Origin: an uncultured bacterium
Lineage (GTDB): Bacteria > Bipolaricaulota > Bipolaricaulia > UBA7950 > UBA9294
Direction of reading: 5' to 3'
NCBI GenBank assembly: GCA_903859225.1
Contig: CAIOLV010000001.1
Coordinates: 1-31,568 of the forward strand
DNA: 31,568 bases
Each line of letters begins with the position of its first letter. Positions within the stretch are counted from its first letter, which is position 1. The notes under the pieces were generated by a model. It was not told where the DNA came from and did no database searches. It saw nothing but the letters and a program-made list of their open reading frames with translations. This document shows, one piece after another, positions 24,612 through 31,568 of the stretch. The translations under genes and the position numbers were made by a program.

Positions 24612-24827
24612 GACGCCTGGGAGTACGGAATGCGGCTGCGGGGCGAGATCGCGGAACGGATGTTCACGGAAGGCAGGATGAGCCCCGGAGGTCTCGGCGC
24701 CGGGATCTCTCCGCACATCATGCCGAAGCTCGGAACGGCCTACGACCTACTGCGCTCGACGAAGCGCATGCTCGATCCGAACGGAATTCTGAATCCCGGA
24801 CTGCTGGTCGAGGAGGGTGCGCAATGA
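24612..24827 (+). pseudogene. Separated C-terminal part of the GlcD-like oxidase (same frame, after TAG)
   Basis: Seventy-one codons in the same frame as the oxidase, directly behind its TAG. The encoded block (HIMPKLGTAYDLLRSTKRML then DPNGILNPGLL) is the hallmark C-terminal end of FAD-oxidase-C proteins. The stop TGA at 24825-24827 overlaps the start ATG of the GlcF-like gene as ATGA, the same coupling used elsewhere in this operon. Read through, the whole protein would be about 469 residues, the normal length for GlcD. This makes the tail a true gene part rather than a separate gene; whether it is translated is open. An internal ATG at 24630 could start a 65-residue piece. Confidence 0.85.
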
Positions 24828-25963
24828 AGCTCGCCGAGTACAAGAACCAGATCTACAGCTGTCTCCGCTGCGGCTTCTGCTTCGACCATGAGGTCGGGAG
24901 CCAGGCGAAGATCTGCCCGTCGCACGTGACGTACGGGATGGAATCCTTCGGGGCACGCGGCAAGCTCGCCATCGCGCGGGCGCTGGTCGATGAGGCGATC
25001 GAGTACGACAGCGACGTTGCACAGCGCGTCTACGCTTGCACCGAGTGTGGCGCCTGCGAAGAGCAGTGCTTCAAGTACCTCGACCTCCTCGGCATCTACC
25101 GTGCGATGAAGGGCGAACTCGCCGAGCGAGACCTCGTGCCGACGGCGCTTGCTGACGTCGCGCGCGCCGCAGAGCGGGAGGGAAACCCCTACGGCCAGGC
25201 GGCGGGGAAGCGCCTCGACTGGGCGCCGGGAAGGGAACGTGTGGGCAAGAAGGCGGAGACCGTCTTCTTCGCCGGATGCACACCGTCCTACCTGCGACGC
25301 GGGATCGCCCGCGGCGCGTACCAGCTCCTCGAGGCGGGCGACGTCGACTTCGGCCTGCTCGCAGAGGAAGTCTGCTGTGGGCATCCGTCCTACGTTGCCG
25401 GGGACCTCGCCGGCGCACGCGCCGCCGTGGCGAGGAATGTGGAAGCGATCGAGCGGTCGGGTGCGACGCGCGTTGTCTTCGCCTGCCCGGGATGCCTCGC
25501 GACCTTCCGCGACGAAGCGCCGGAACTCCTCGGCCGGCCGCTTCCGTTCGAGGCTGTGCACGTGACGGAACTGCTCACCGAGCGGCTGGCTGCGGGATGG
25601 CGCTTGCGCAAGCAATCGCGGGTGGTGACGTACCACGACCCGTGCAACCTCGGGCGAGGCCTCGGGATCTACGACGCCCCGCGGCGTGTCATCGACGCGG
25701 TCCCCGGCGTGCGGCGAACGGAGATGCGCCGGACGATGGCGAGGTCGTTCTGCTGCGGCAACGGGGGATTCGTCCGCTTCGGCTACGAGCCCATGGCGAT
25801 CGAGAACGAAGCGACGCGGCTCGAGGAGGCTGTGGCAACGGGGGCCGACCTCCTCTTGTCGGCCTGTCCGGCGTGCCAGATCGCGTTCCTCGACGCGAAG
25901 AGGCGCGCGAAGGCGGCGATTGAGGTCCTCGACATCGTGGAGTGGCTGGCGACGGCACTGTAG
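24824..25963 (+). CDS. GlcF/HdrD-like Fe-S oxidoreductase with two CCG domains
   Basis: A 379-residue electron-transfer protein. The N-terminus has two [4Fe-4S] sets: C13, C16, C19, C31 and C72, C75, C78, C82. Two cysteine-rich CCG domains follow, one with C152, C184-C185, C221, C224 and one with C274, C310-C311, C348, C351. Both CCG sets are complete, as in heterodisulfide reductase HdrB/D and GlcF, and could bind noncubane clusters. AGGAGGG lies 6 bases before ATG 24824. It probably forms a complex with the GlcD-like oxidase. Electron acceptor candidates are a quinone, a disulfide or ferredoxin; the sequence does not decide among them. Confidence 0.9.
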   Translation: MKLAEYKNQIYSCLRCGFCFDHEVGSQAKICPSHVTYGMESFGARGKLAIARALVDEAIEYDSDVAQRVYACTECGACEEQCFKYLDLLGIYRAMKGELAERDLVPTALADVARAAEREGNPYGQAAGKRLDWAPGRERVGKKAETVFFAGCTPSYLRRGIARGAYQLLEAGDVDFGLLAEEVCCGHPSYVAGDLAGARAAVARNVEAIERSGATRVVFACPGCLATFRDEAPELLGRPLPFEAVHVTELLTERLAAGWRLRKQSRVVTYHDPCNLGRGLGIYDAPRRVIDAVPGVRRTEMRRTMARSFCCGNGGFVRFGYEPMAIENEATRLEEAVATGADLLLSACPACQIAFLDAKRRAKAAIEVLDIVEWLATAL

Positions 25964-25975
25964 GACGGAGGCGAG

Positions 25976-27328
25976 ATGGCGACGAGCGAAGCATGGGCCG
26001 CGGAGCTTGCGGCACGGTGGCGGGTCGAGACGGCGTCGGGTGTGATCGTCTATCCCACGTCGGCGGCCGTCGGGGCGATGGAAAACCTCGGCGTCGACAT
26101 GAGGGAGGCCGCGCCCCTGCTTCGTGACGCCGAGGACGCCTTCGCCCGGCGTGACTGGAGCCGCCTCGCGACGGCGCTCGCTCGTGTGAACGGCGTCATT
26201 GCCGCTCGATTGCCGTCCGTGCGGGAGGGCGAGCCGGAGACGTGGGACGAGTACCGCGCGACCGTGCCGGGCGGGGCGCCGGGGCGGGCGCGCTCCGGCG
26301 TGTCGAGCGGAGCGTCGACGGCGGCGCGTTCGGGCATGCCCGTCGACTACGATGATCGCGTGCGCGGAGCCTGGATCGGCAAGTGCATTGGTACTGCGCT
26401 CGGCGATCCGGTCGAGGGCTGGACGAGGGAACGGATCGCCGCCGAGCACGCGCCGATCTCCGGCTACCTCGTGCCGCCGAAGGTCGAGAACGACGACACG
26501 GCGTACCCCATCCTCGTGTTGCACGCGCTGGACGAGCACGGCACAGGGTTCACGAGCGCCGACCTCGCTCTCGAGTGGGTCGCTCATCTTCCGCTCGCGT
26601 TCACCGCGGAGTGGTCGGCGATCGAGAACGTGAAGGCCGGCGTCCTGCCGCCGGACAGCCGATGGGTAAGGAACCCTTGCGGCGCATGGGTCGGCGGGCA
26701 GATGCGAACTGAGATCCATGGGCTGCTCGCGCCGCTCGATCCCGAGCGCGCCGCGGAGTGGGCCTTCCGCGACGCGGTCATCTCGCACTACCGCGAAGGC
26801 ATGGACGGTGCCATCTTCACCGCCGCCGTCACGAGCCTCGCGTTCTCCGGGGAACCGACGGAGACTCTCATCCGCGCGGCCCTTCGCTACGTCCGTCCTG
26901 GAGGCGCGTTCGCGGCAACCGTCGAGCGGACGCTCGACGCCTGCAAACGCCACGGAGACTGGCGTCGGGTCCTGGACGAACTGCGCCCCGATCTCGATCG
27001 CTTCCATTGGATCCACACGCTGCCGAACATCGCCTGTGCCGTAACGGGGCTTGTTCTCGGAGAGCGGGACTTCGAGCGCTCGATCCTGACGACGCTGCAA
27101 TGTGGGTACGACACCGACTGCTCGGCCGGGCAGACGGCGGCGCTGCTTGGTTGCCTGCTCGGTGCGCGCGGGATTCCCGACAAGTGGAGTCGTCCGATTG
27201 GTCAACGACTCACATCGTACGTCGTAGGTTTCGAGGAGATCGAGTTCGAGAAGCTCATCGCGTGGACGACGGGGTGGGGATCGATTCTGGCAGGAGAGCG
27301 CAGTTCGTGGAAGGGGGACGTCGCATGA
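25976..27328 (+). CDS. ADP-ribosylglycohydrolase family protein with N-terminal extension
   Basis: A 450-residue protein. The C-terminal two-thirds (about 122-440) is an ADP-ribosylglycohydrolase (DraG/ARH-like) domain. GAWIGKCIGTALGDPVEG opens the domain, ENDDT (161-165) and D379-T-D381 give the usual binuclear Mg2+ ligands, and the DTDC form belongs to a common bacterial subgroup. Residues 1-95 are a helical extension I do not recognise, joined by a Gly/Ala/Ser-rich linker (about 98-120). Enzymes of this family hydrolyse N- or O-ribosyl bonds. Ribokinase follows with a four-base overlap, so ribose released here could be phosphorylated there. GGAGGCGAG precedes ATG 25976. Confidence 0.87.
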   Translation: MATSEAWAAELAARWRVETASGVIVYPTSAAVGAMENLGVDMREAAPLLRDAEDAFARRDWSRLATALARVNGVIAARLPSVREGEPETWDEYRATVPGGAPGRARSGVSSGASTAARSGMPVDYDDRVRGAWIGKCIGTALGDPVEGWTRERIAAEHAPISGYLVPPKVENDDTAYPILVLHALDEHGTGFTSADLALEWVAHLPLAFTAEWSAIENVKAGVLPPDSRWVRNPCGAWVGGQMRTEIHGLLAPLDPERAAEWAFRDAVISHYREGMDGAIFTAAVTSLAFSGEPTETLIRAALRYVRPGGAFAATVERTLDACKRHGDWRRVLDELRPDLDRFHWIHTLPNIACAVTGLVLGERDFERSILTTLQCGYDTDCSAGQTAALLGCLLGARGIPDKWSRPIGQRLTSYVVGFEEIEFEKLIAWTTGWGSILAGERSSWKGDVA

Positions 27329-28311
27329 TTGTCGTGCTCGGGAGCGCCAACATGGATGTCGTCACCGAGGTCGCGCGGATGCCGCGCCCGGGCGAGACCG
27401 TTCCCGGGAAGGCGCTGCGCTACTACCCCGGCGGCAAAGGAGCGAACCAGGCGGTCGCTGCCGCGCGCCTCGGCGGCCCAGTCTCGTTCTGCGGAGAGGT
27501 CGGTCGAGACGCGTTTGGCGAGCGACTCCTCGACGCGATGCGAGCCGACGGCGTCGACGTGAGTGGGGTCGAGATCGCAGCGGACGCGGCGACCGGCACG
27601 GCGTCGATCTGGGTCGAAGACGGCGGCGAGAACGCGATTGCGTGCGTTCCCGGCGCGAACGGCGCCGTCGATCGAGCGTACGTAGACCGCATCCTCGCGC
27701 GCATCGCCGCGGCGGACGTGCTTCTCTTGCAGCTCGAGATCCCGCTCGACACGGTGGCGTACCTCTTGAGGCGGCTGCCCGGTGGGCGGCCGCTCGTGAT
27801 CCTGGATCCCGCGCCGGCGCGCGAGTTGTCGGGCCTTCCGCTTGACCGCATCGACGTGCTGACGCCGAACGAGACGGAACTCCGAGCGATCACGGGGATT
27901 GCGGATCCGGCGCTCGCCGCGCGCAGCCTTCTCGAACGCGGGGTCCGCGCCGTCGTGTGCAAGGCGGGCGAACGCGGCGCGATCTGGTTCGGCGTCTCGG
28001 CAACGCGCGTGCCGGCATTCCGAGTCCGCGTCGTCGACACGACGGCGGCCGGCGATGCGTTCAACGGGGCGCTGGCCGTCGCGCTGACGGATCGTCCACT
28101 CCACGATGCGGTTCGTTTTGCCAACGCGGCAGGCGCTCTGGCCACGACGAAACGCGGTGCGCAGCCTTCGCTGCCGCGTCGTGCCGAGGTCGAGGAACTG
28201 CTCGCTGCGTCTGTCGCTGCTCAGGGGACGGCGGAGCTCGCGACGAAGCGGCCCCAGCCTGGGCCGGTGGGAAACTCCCCGTCCGCGAAGACACAACGCC
28301 CGCGGACGTAG
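27325..28311 (+). CDS. rbsK: Ribokinase (PfkB family)
   Basis: A sugar kinase that would phosphorylate ribose with ATP, 328 residues. N-terminal signature GGKGANQAVAAARLG (36-50) and C-terminal DTTAAGDAFNGA with catalytic base D244 are complete. The start overlaps the previous gene as ATGA. Typical ribokinases end near the AEVEELL segment; this one goes on about 30 residues with a Pro/Lys-rich tail read through 91 bases that are antisense to the end of the dihydropyrimidinase gene. The tail may result from a lost stop codon. Other PfkB sugars (for example deoxyribose) are possible. It is the last gene of the long plus-strand operon. Confidence 0.92.
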   Translation: MIVVLGSANMDVVTEVARMPRPGETVPGKALRYYPGGKGANQAVAAARLGGPVSFCGEVGRDAFGERLLDAMRADGVDVSGVEIAADAATGTASIWVEDGGENAIACVPGANGAVDRAYVDRILARIAAADVLLLQLEIPLDTVAYLLRRLPGGRPLVILDPAPARELSGLPLDRIDVLTPNETELRAITGIADPALAARSLLERGVRAVVCKAGERGAIWFGVSATRVPAFRVRVVDTTAAGDAFNGALAVALTDRPLHDAVRFANAAGALATTKRGAQPSLPRRAEVEELLAASVAAQGTAELATKRPQPGPVGNSPSAKTQRPRT

Positions 28312-29600
28312 GTGCGGACCACGGCGCCGCGGACCGCAAGCCCTTCGAACGGCGAGAAGTCCGTCGCCATGTGGAGGTTGGCCGCGGAGAGAGTCCACGC
28401 CTTCTTGGGGTCGAAGAGAATGAGGTCAGCGTCCGCTCCGACGCCAAGCGAGCCCTTCCGCGGCGCGAGGTCGAAGATGCGCGCGGGATTCCCGGACACG
28501 ACGCGCGCGAGCCACTCCAGCGAGAGCCCACGGGCGGCGACGCCTTCCGAGTGCATAAGAGGAAGGAGCGTCTCGACCCCCGGGAGGCCGCAGGGGATCT
28601 CGAGGACGTTGGTCGGGCGCGCCTTGTCGGCGCGGAGGAACGGGCAGTGGTCCGTCGCGACCGTGTCGAGCGTTCCGTCGCTGAGTGCCGACCACAGGGC
28701 GACTCGGTCCTCGGACGTCCGGATCGGCGGAATGACGCTCCACTGCCGCCCATCCTCTCGAGCGTAGACCCGCTGGTCGAGCAGGAGGTAGTGCGGGCAC
28801 GTCTCGGCGGTGACGCGGACGCCGCGTGCTTTCGCCCGCGCGATCACGGCGGCCGCCTCCGCGGTGCTCACGTGGGCGATGTGCAGGCGCACGTTCGCGG
28901 CCTCGGCGAGAGCACACATCCGCTCGACGGCGATCGCCTCGCTCTGTGATGGGCGGCTGCGCGGGAACGACGTCATGCGGCTCCGCTCCGGCTCCGGGAT
29001 CGCGGCGGACGCAGCGGCGATCGCGTCGGGATCCTCGGCGTGCACCATGGCCACACCCCCGACGGCGGAGATGGCGCGGAAGGCGTCAGCGAGTTCCGCA
29101 GGGGTCGAGCGCTCAGCGTACACCGTGTAGAACTTGAAGCTTGTGACGCCCGCGCGGACCGCGTCAGCGATCTCACCCTCGCGATCGGGCCGCCACCCGA
29201 CGACCTCGGCGTGAAGCCCGACATCGACGAGGCTCTGTCGTGCGGTCTCAGCCCTTGCCTGCACCTGCTCGGCGAGCGTCGTCCTGTCCCCAGCGATCGT
29301 GAAGTCGAGGATCGTCGTCACACCGCCGCCGGCGGCGGCGCGGGTTCCGGACTCGAACGTGTCGCGCGTCGTCATCCCGAAGGCCGGGGCCTCCATGTGG
29401 GTATGGCCATCGATCGCGCCGGGAAAGACCAACAGGTTCAGAGCATCTACGCGTTCGGCGCCGTCCAGCCGGGCGCCCAAACGAGCGATGCGCCCGCCGT
29501 CGATTCCGACGTCCGCCTTGACCCACTCGCCGTGGGTCCAGACGCGCCCGCCGGCGATCACTGCCTCATGGTGTCTCTGCCTTCGTCCCATCCCGAGCAT
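28221..29600 (-). CDS. Dihydropyrimidinase / D-hydantoinase-type cyclic amidohydrolase
   Basis: Read on the minus strand, 459 residues. It hydrolyses cyclic amides such as dihydrouracil, hydantoin or allantoin in the cytoplasm. All binuclear-site residues are visible: H66 and H68 (DGHTH), carbamylated-lysine candidate K156 (SFKFY), H187 (MVHAED), H243 (IAHVS) and D317 (ATDHCPF). ETCPHYLLLDQ and ATDHCPF favour dihydropyrimidinase over dihydroorotase. I place the start at ATG 29600; ATG 29591 is an alternative, and the frame further upstream does not look coding. The 3' end overlaps the ribokinase end by 91 bases, convergently. With the amidohydrolases across the way it suggests heterocycle catabolism. 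Confidence 0.9.
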   Translation of the reverse strand: MLGMGRRQRHHEAVIAGGRVWTHGEWVKADVGIDGGRIARLGARLDGAERVDALNLLVFPGAIDGHTHMEAPAFGMTTRDTFESGTRAAAGGGVTTILDFTIAGDRTTLAEQVQARAETARQSLVDVGLHAEVVGWRPDREGEIADAVRAGVTSFKFYTVYAERSTPAELADAFRAISAVGGVAMVHAEDPDAIAAASAAIPEPERSRMTSFPRSRPSQSEAIAVERMCALAEAANVRLHIAHVSTAEAAAVIARAKARGVRVTAETCPHYLLLDQRVYAREDGRQWSVIPPIRTSEDRVALWSALSDGTLDTVATDHCPFLRADKARPTNVLEIPCGLPGVETLLPLMHSEGVAARGLSLEWLARVVSGNPARIFDLAPRKGSLGVGADADLILFDPKKAWTLSAANLHMATDFSPFEGLAVRGAVVRTYVRGRCVFADGEFPTGPGWGRFVASSAVP

Positions 29601-29713
29601 CTTAGCCGTAGCGGAGTCGCGAGATGCTGTTTCCCCTCGACGGGCGACCGCTGTAGTCTGCGGTGCGGACGGCGTAGGACGAGAATCGGTACCGTGTCTC
29701 ATGCGTGATGGTC

Positions 29714-29727
29714 CGTCCCGCGGGACG
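29714..29727. promoter_or_regulatory. Perfect 14-bp palindrome in divergent intergenic region
   Basis: CGTCCCGCGGGACG is a perfect inverted repeat without a loop. It lies in the 187-base gap between the divergently transcribed dihydropyrimidinase and lipoprotein genes, where a regulator could control both. I see no convincing -35/-10 pair in this gap. In GC-rich DNA a palindrome of this size may arise by chance. Confidence 0.35.
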
Positions 29728-29787
29728 CGGCCGGATGCCAGTTTCGGATTCGGACGGCGGCACGGGCGCCGCTCTGAGGAGGGTACG

Positions 29788-31152
29788 ATGCGAAGGCTCA
29801 GATGGGCGCTGACGGGGGTTGGCTTCTTGGCTGCGGTGTTGGCACTTGGCGGATGCGACCAGCTCTGGCCCCTAGAGGCCAGGATCGCCATCCTGAACTC
29901 GGCGACAGGATACGCTCCGCTCGCCGTGGAGTTCTACGATGCATCGGTCGGGCCGGTCTCCTCGCGCGTCTGGGAGTTCGGCGATCCGGGCAGCGGGACA
30001 AGCAATACGTCGACGTTGCCGTCACCGACGCACACGTACCGCGAGAACGGAATCTACTCCGCGACGCTCATTGTGTACGCTGGCGATGGCCAGTCGAGCC
30101 GCACCACCATTGCGATCACGGTGGCAAACCCCGCGCCGGTCCCGCAGTTTGAGGCAACACCCGATCACGGTCCGGCGCCGCTTGCGGTGACCTTCGACCT
30201 GTCGACTTCGTTCGATCCGGCGGCTATCGTTCCGACGCCGACGGGGGGAGCGATCGTTTCCTACAGCCTTGACTTCGGTGATGGCACCCAGCCGGCCACC
30301 GGCACAAGCATCGGAACATCCATCCACCACACGTATGCGATTCCCGGTTATCGCGTTGCCACGCTCACCGTCGTGGACAACGACGGAGCGAGCGCGAGCG
30401 CGACGCATGTCGTGACCGTCGAGGGTGTCGCGGCAACGCTCGCGGCGCCAGGCGGCGACCCGATTGGCCTCACGTATGACGACGCCTCCCTCTGGGTCAG
30501 CGACTCGACGGCGAAGCGCATCTACAAGATCCGCCCGAGTGACGGCCAAGTCCTCGCATCCTTCGATGCGCCCGGCGGGTCCGTCGTCATCGGCGCGAAG
30601 ACAGATGCCAAGGCCATCATCCCTGGGCCGACAGCCGGCACGCCGGCAGGCATCGCCTGGAATGGAGGCGCGCTCTGGGTGGCCTGCCTGTCCGACGGGA
30701 AGATCTACGAAGTGAACCCGAGCGTCCCGACGACCGATCCGGGTCACATTCTCGCCGTGCTTGAGAGCGCTGCATTCACGCCTTTCGCCCTTGCTTTCGG
30801 CGGCGGCGCGCTGTGGGTGAGCGACATCGGGGCGGGACGGATCTTCAAGGTCGACCCGCTGACCGGCAGCGTCCTCGGATCGATCCAGGCGCCTGGGCTG
30901 GCCCCGACAGGGCTCGAGCCGAGGAACATCGTCCCCGTGGCCCCGACGGGACTTGCGTGGGCGAGCGGCTCGCTCTGGGTGTCGGCTGGGATCATGCTGT
31001 ACCGGGTCGACCCTGCGACGGGTGCGATCCTGGCATCGGTTCCTGCTCCCGGTCCCACACCAGCGGGCCTTGCCTTCGACGGTCTCTACCTCTGGGTTGC
31101 CGATCCGAACGGCACGAACCCTGGGCGCATCGACCGAATCGTCGTGCCGTAG
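29788..31152 (+). CDS. Lipoprotein with two PKD domains and a beta-propeller
   Basis: A 454-residue predicted surface or periplasmic lipoprotein. ATG 29788 follows GAGGAGGG. The signal peptide ends in the lipobox L20-G-G-C23. Residues about 32-115 and 120-215 are PKD-like Ig domains: VWEFGDPGSG and HTYRENGIYSATL in the first, LDFGDGTQPA and HHTYAIPGYRVATLTV in the second. The rest (about 220-454) has five similar blades, each with a (G/A)-x-LWV-(S/A) or YLWVAD strand, an NHL/YVTN-type propeller that is usually seen in binding or structural proteins. No catalytic motif is seen. It stands alone, with no operon partner on its strand. Confidence 0.88.
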   Translation: MRRLRWALTGVGFLAAVLALGGCDQLWPLEARIAILNSATGYAPLAVEFYDASVGPVSSRVWEFGDPGSGTSNTSTLPSPTHTYRENGIYSATLIVYAGDGQSSRTTIAITVANPAPVPQFEATPDHGPAPLAVTFDLSTSFDPAAIVPTPTGGAIVSYSLDFGDGTQPATGTSIGTSIHHTYAIPGYRVATLTVVDNDGASASATHVVTVEGVAATLAAPGGDPIGLTYDDASLWVSDSTAKRIYKIRPSDGQVLASFDAPGGSVVIGAKTDAKAIIPGPTAGTPAGIAWNGGALWVACLSDGKIYEVNPSVPTTDPGHILAVLESAAFTPFALAFGGGALWVSDIGAGRIFKVDPLTGSVLGSIQAPGLAPTGLEPRNIVPVAPTGLAWASGSLWVSAGIMLYRVDPATGAILASVPAPGPTPAGLAFDGLYLWVADPNGTNPGRIDRIVVP

Positions 31153-31175
31153 CCCGCGAAGCGCCGTTCCGCGGG
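31153..31175. terminator. Hairpin between convergent genes
   Basis: CCCGCG (31153-31158) pairs with CGCGGG (31170-31175) and can be extended by two A-T pairs with one bulged base. It sits in the 28-base gap between the lipoprotein stop and the convergent AOR stop. There is no T-tract on either strand, so it is at best a weak bidirectional terminator. Confidence 0.35.
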
Positions 31176-31180
31176 AGACC

Positions 31181-31568
31181 TCAAGCCGCCTCGACGCGCT
31201 CGGCGAACCGCGCGACGAGGCGGCAGAGCGTCGCGCGGTCAATGAGGCCGGAGGGCGACGGAGTCTCGAAAATCCTCCCAGGGAGGCGGAGGGAGTCGGG
31301 GTTGAAGCCGCAGCTCTTCTTGAATGCCCACTTCCTCTCCAAGGTCTCAGCGCCGATCGCGCGGAGGCGTTCCTCGGTTGCTTCGACTCCGCAACAGGCG
31401 AGGGCGCCCTTCACCACGTCGGGAGAGTAGAGGCCGCGGGCGAAGAAGCAGACGACAAGGCTCGACAGGACCTGCCGCCACGCCTCCTCGGCCACGATCT
31501 CGTCGACGATGCCGTCGTCGGTCGCCGGCAACCCGGCGGCAAGCCGCTTCTGGTCGATCGAGTAGCCG
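31181..31568 (-). CDS. Aldehyde:ferredoxin oxidoreductase C-terminal part (AOR-3), cut by window edge
   Basis: The last 128 codons of a minus-strand gene. The frame has no stop up to the window edge at 31568, so its 5' part lies outside. The sequence resembles the C-terminal helical domain of tungsten AORs. SLVVCFFARGLY would hold the fourth Fe-S cysteine, followed by an alpha-helical stretch and KKSCGFNPDSLRLPGRIFET, which matches the conserved end of one AOR subgroup. It differs from AOR-1 and AOR-2, which end in an EYYxLRGW block, so it belongs to another subgroup. The apparent TTG start near 31531 is not real. Assignment rests on the C-terminal domain only. Confidence 0.65.
   Translation of the reverse strand, partial: GYSIDQKRLAAGLPATDDGIVDEIVAEEAWRQVLSSLVVCFFARGLYSPDVVKGALACCGVEATEERLRAIGAETLERKWAFKKSCGFNPDSLRLPGRIFETPSPSGLIDRATLCRLVARFAERVEAA

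Noticed and set aside
24740..27205. 821-codon open frame on the minus strand
   Set aside because: It lies antisense to the GlcF-like and ADP-ribosylglycohydrolase genes and shows Arg/Pro-rich composition with no family motif. Long antisense frames are expected in GC-rich coding DNA.
1..31568. CRISPR array, prophage or insertion sequence
   Set aside because: No regularly spaced repeats, no transposase, integrase or phage structural motif and no flanking terminal repeats were seen.

Overview
The window is high-GC DNA (roughly two-thirds G+C by eye), densely packed with genes. It reads as the chromosome of an anaerobic, ferredoxin-based bacterium. Evidence for anaerobic amino-acid, sugar and heterocycle metabolism is a 2-oxoacid:ferredoxin oxidoreductase subunit, a fused ADP-forming acyl-CoA synthetase, three tungsten/molybdenum aldehyde:ferredoxin oxidoreductases (AORs; one is cut by the window edge) and several Fe-S proteins. 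A LacI-type regulator with its own operator, sigma70-like promoter elements, periplasmic-type signal peptides and a lipobox protein all point to Bacteria. The phylum cannot be fixed from the sequence alone; a deep anaerobic lineage such as Bipolaricaulota is a guess. No tRNA, rRNA, CRISPR array, insertion sequence or phage gene was seen.

Layout. (1) 15-4692, plus strand: indolepyruvate oxidoreductase beta subunit, ADP-forming acyl-CoA synthetase, HisC-like aminotransferase and a metallophosphoesterase. The first three fit transamination, oxidative decarboxylation and ATP formation from (aromatic) amino acids. (2) 4767-10148: a clear promoter (TTGACA-N17-TAGAGT) with a LacI-type operator just downstream, then lacI, a class I (DhnA/LsrF-type) aldolase, a secreted phosphoesterase, a sugar-type ABC binding protein and a small exported protein with a sulfite-oxidase-like fold but no evident cofactor ligand. 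(3) 10149-10248: a short gap holding a perfect 12-bp stem-loop. (4) 10249-12993: a zinc alcohol/polyol dehydrogenase and two ABC permeases; no ATPase gene is present. (5) 12990-28311: a run of tightly overlapping plus-strand genes. These are an AcoX/NAD-kinase-like protein, formylmethanofuran:H4MPT formyltransferase (Ftr), methenyl-H4MPT cyclohydrolase (Mch), two tandem AORs, two TrzN/SsnA-type amidohydrolases flanking a dihydroorotate-dehydrogenase-like flavoprotein with a two-[4Fe-4S] tail, a GlcD-like FAD oxidase interrupted by an in-frame TAG, a GlcF/HdrD-like CCG protein, an ADP-ribosylglycohydrolase and ribokinase. (6) 28221-31568: a dihydropyrimidinase-type hydrolase (minus), a PKD/beta-propeller lipoprotein (plus) and the 3' part of a third AOR (minus).

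How the parts may work together (inference). Block 5 looks like a catabolic module for an imported N-heterocyclic or ribosylated compound. The ABC importer brings it in; ADP-ribosylglycohydrolase-like and ribokinase proteins would deal with the ribosyl part; the amidohydrolases and dihydropyrimidinase would open or deaminate rings; the flavoprotein, GlcD/GlcF pair and AORs would handle electrons through ferredoxin. The Ftr-Mch pair would carry a released formyl or methenyl unit on a methanopterin-type carrier. No formylmethanofuran dehydrogenase, MtdB or Fae gene accompanies them. A methanopterin C1 pair fused into an AOR/amidohydrolase operon is the best candidate here for an undescribed system.
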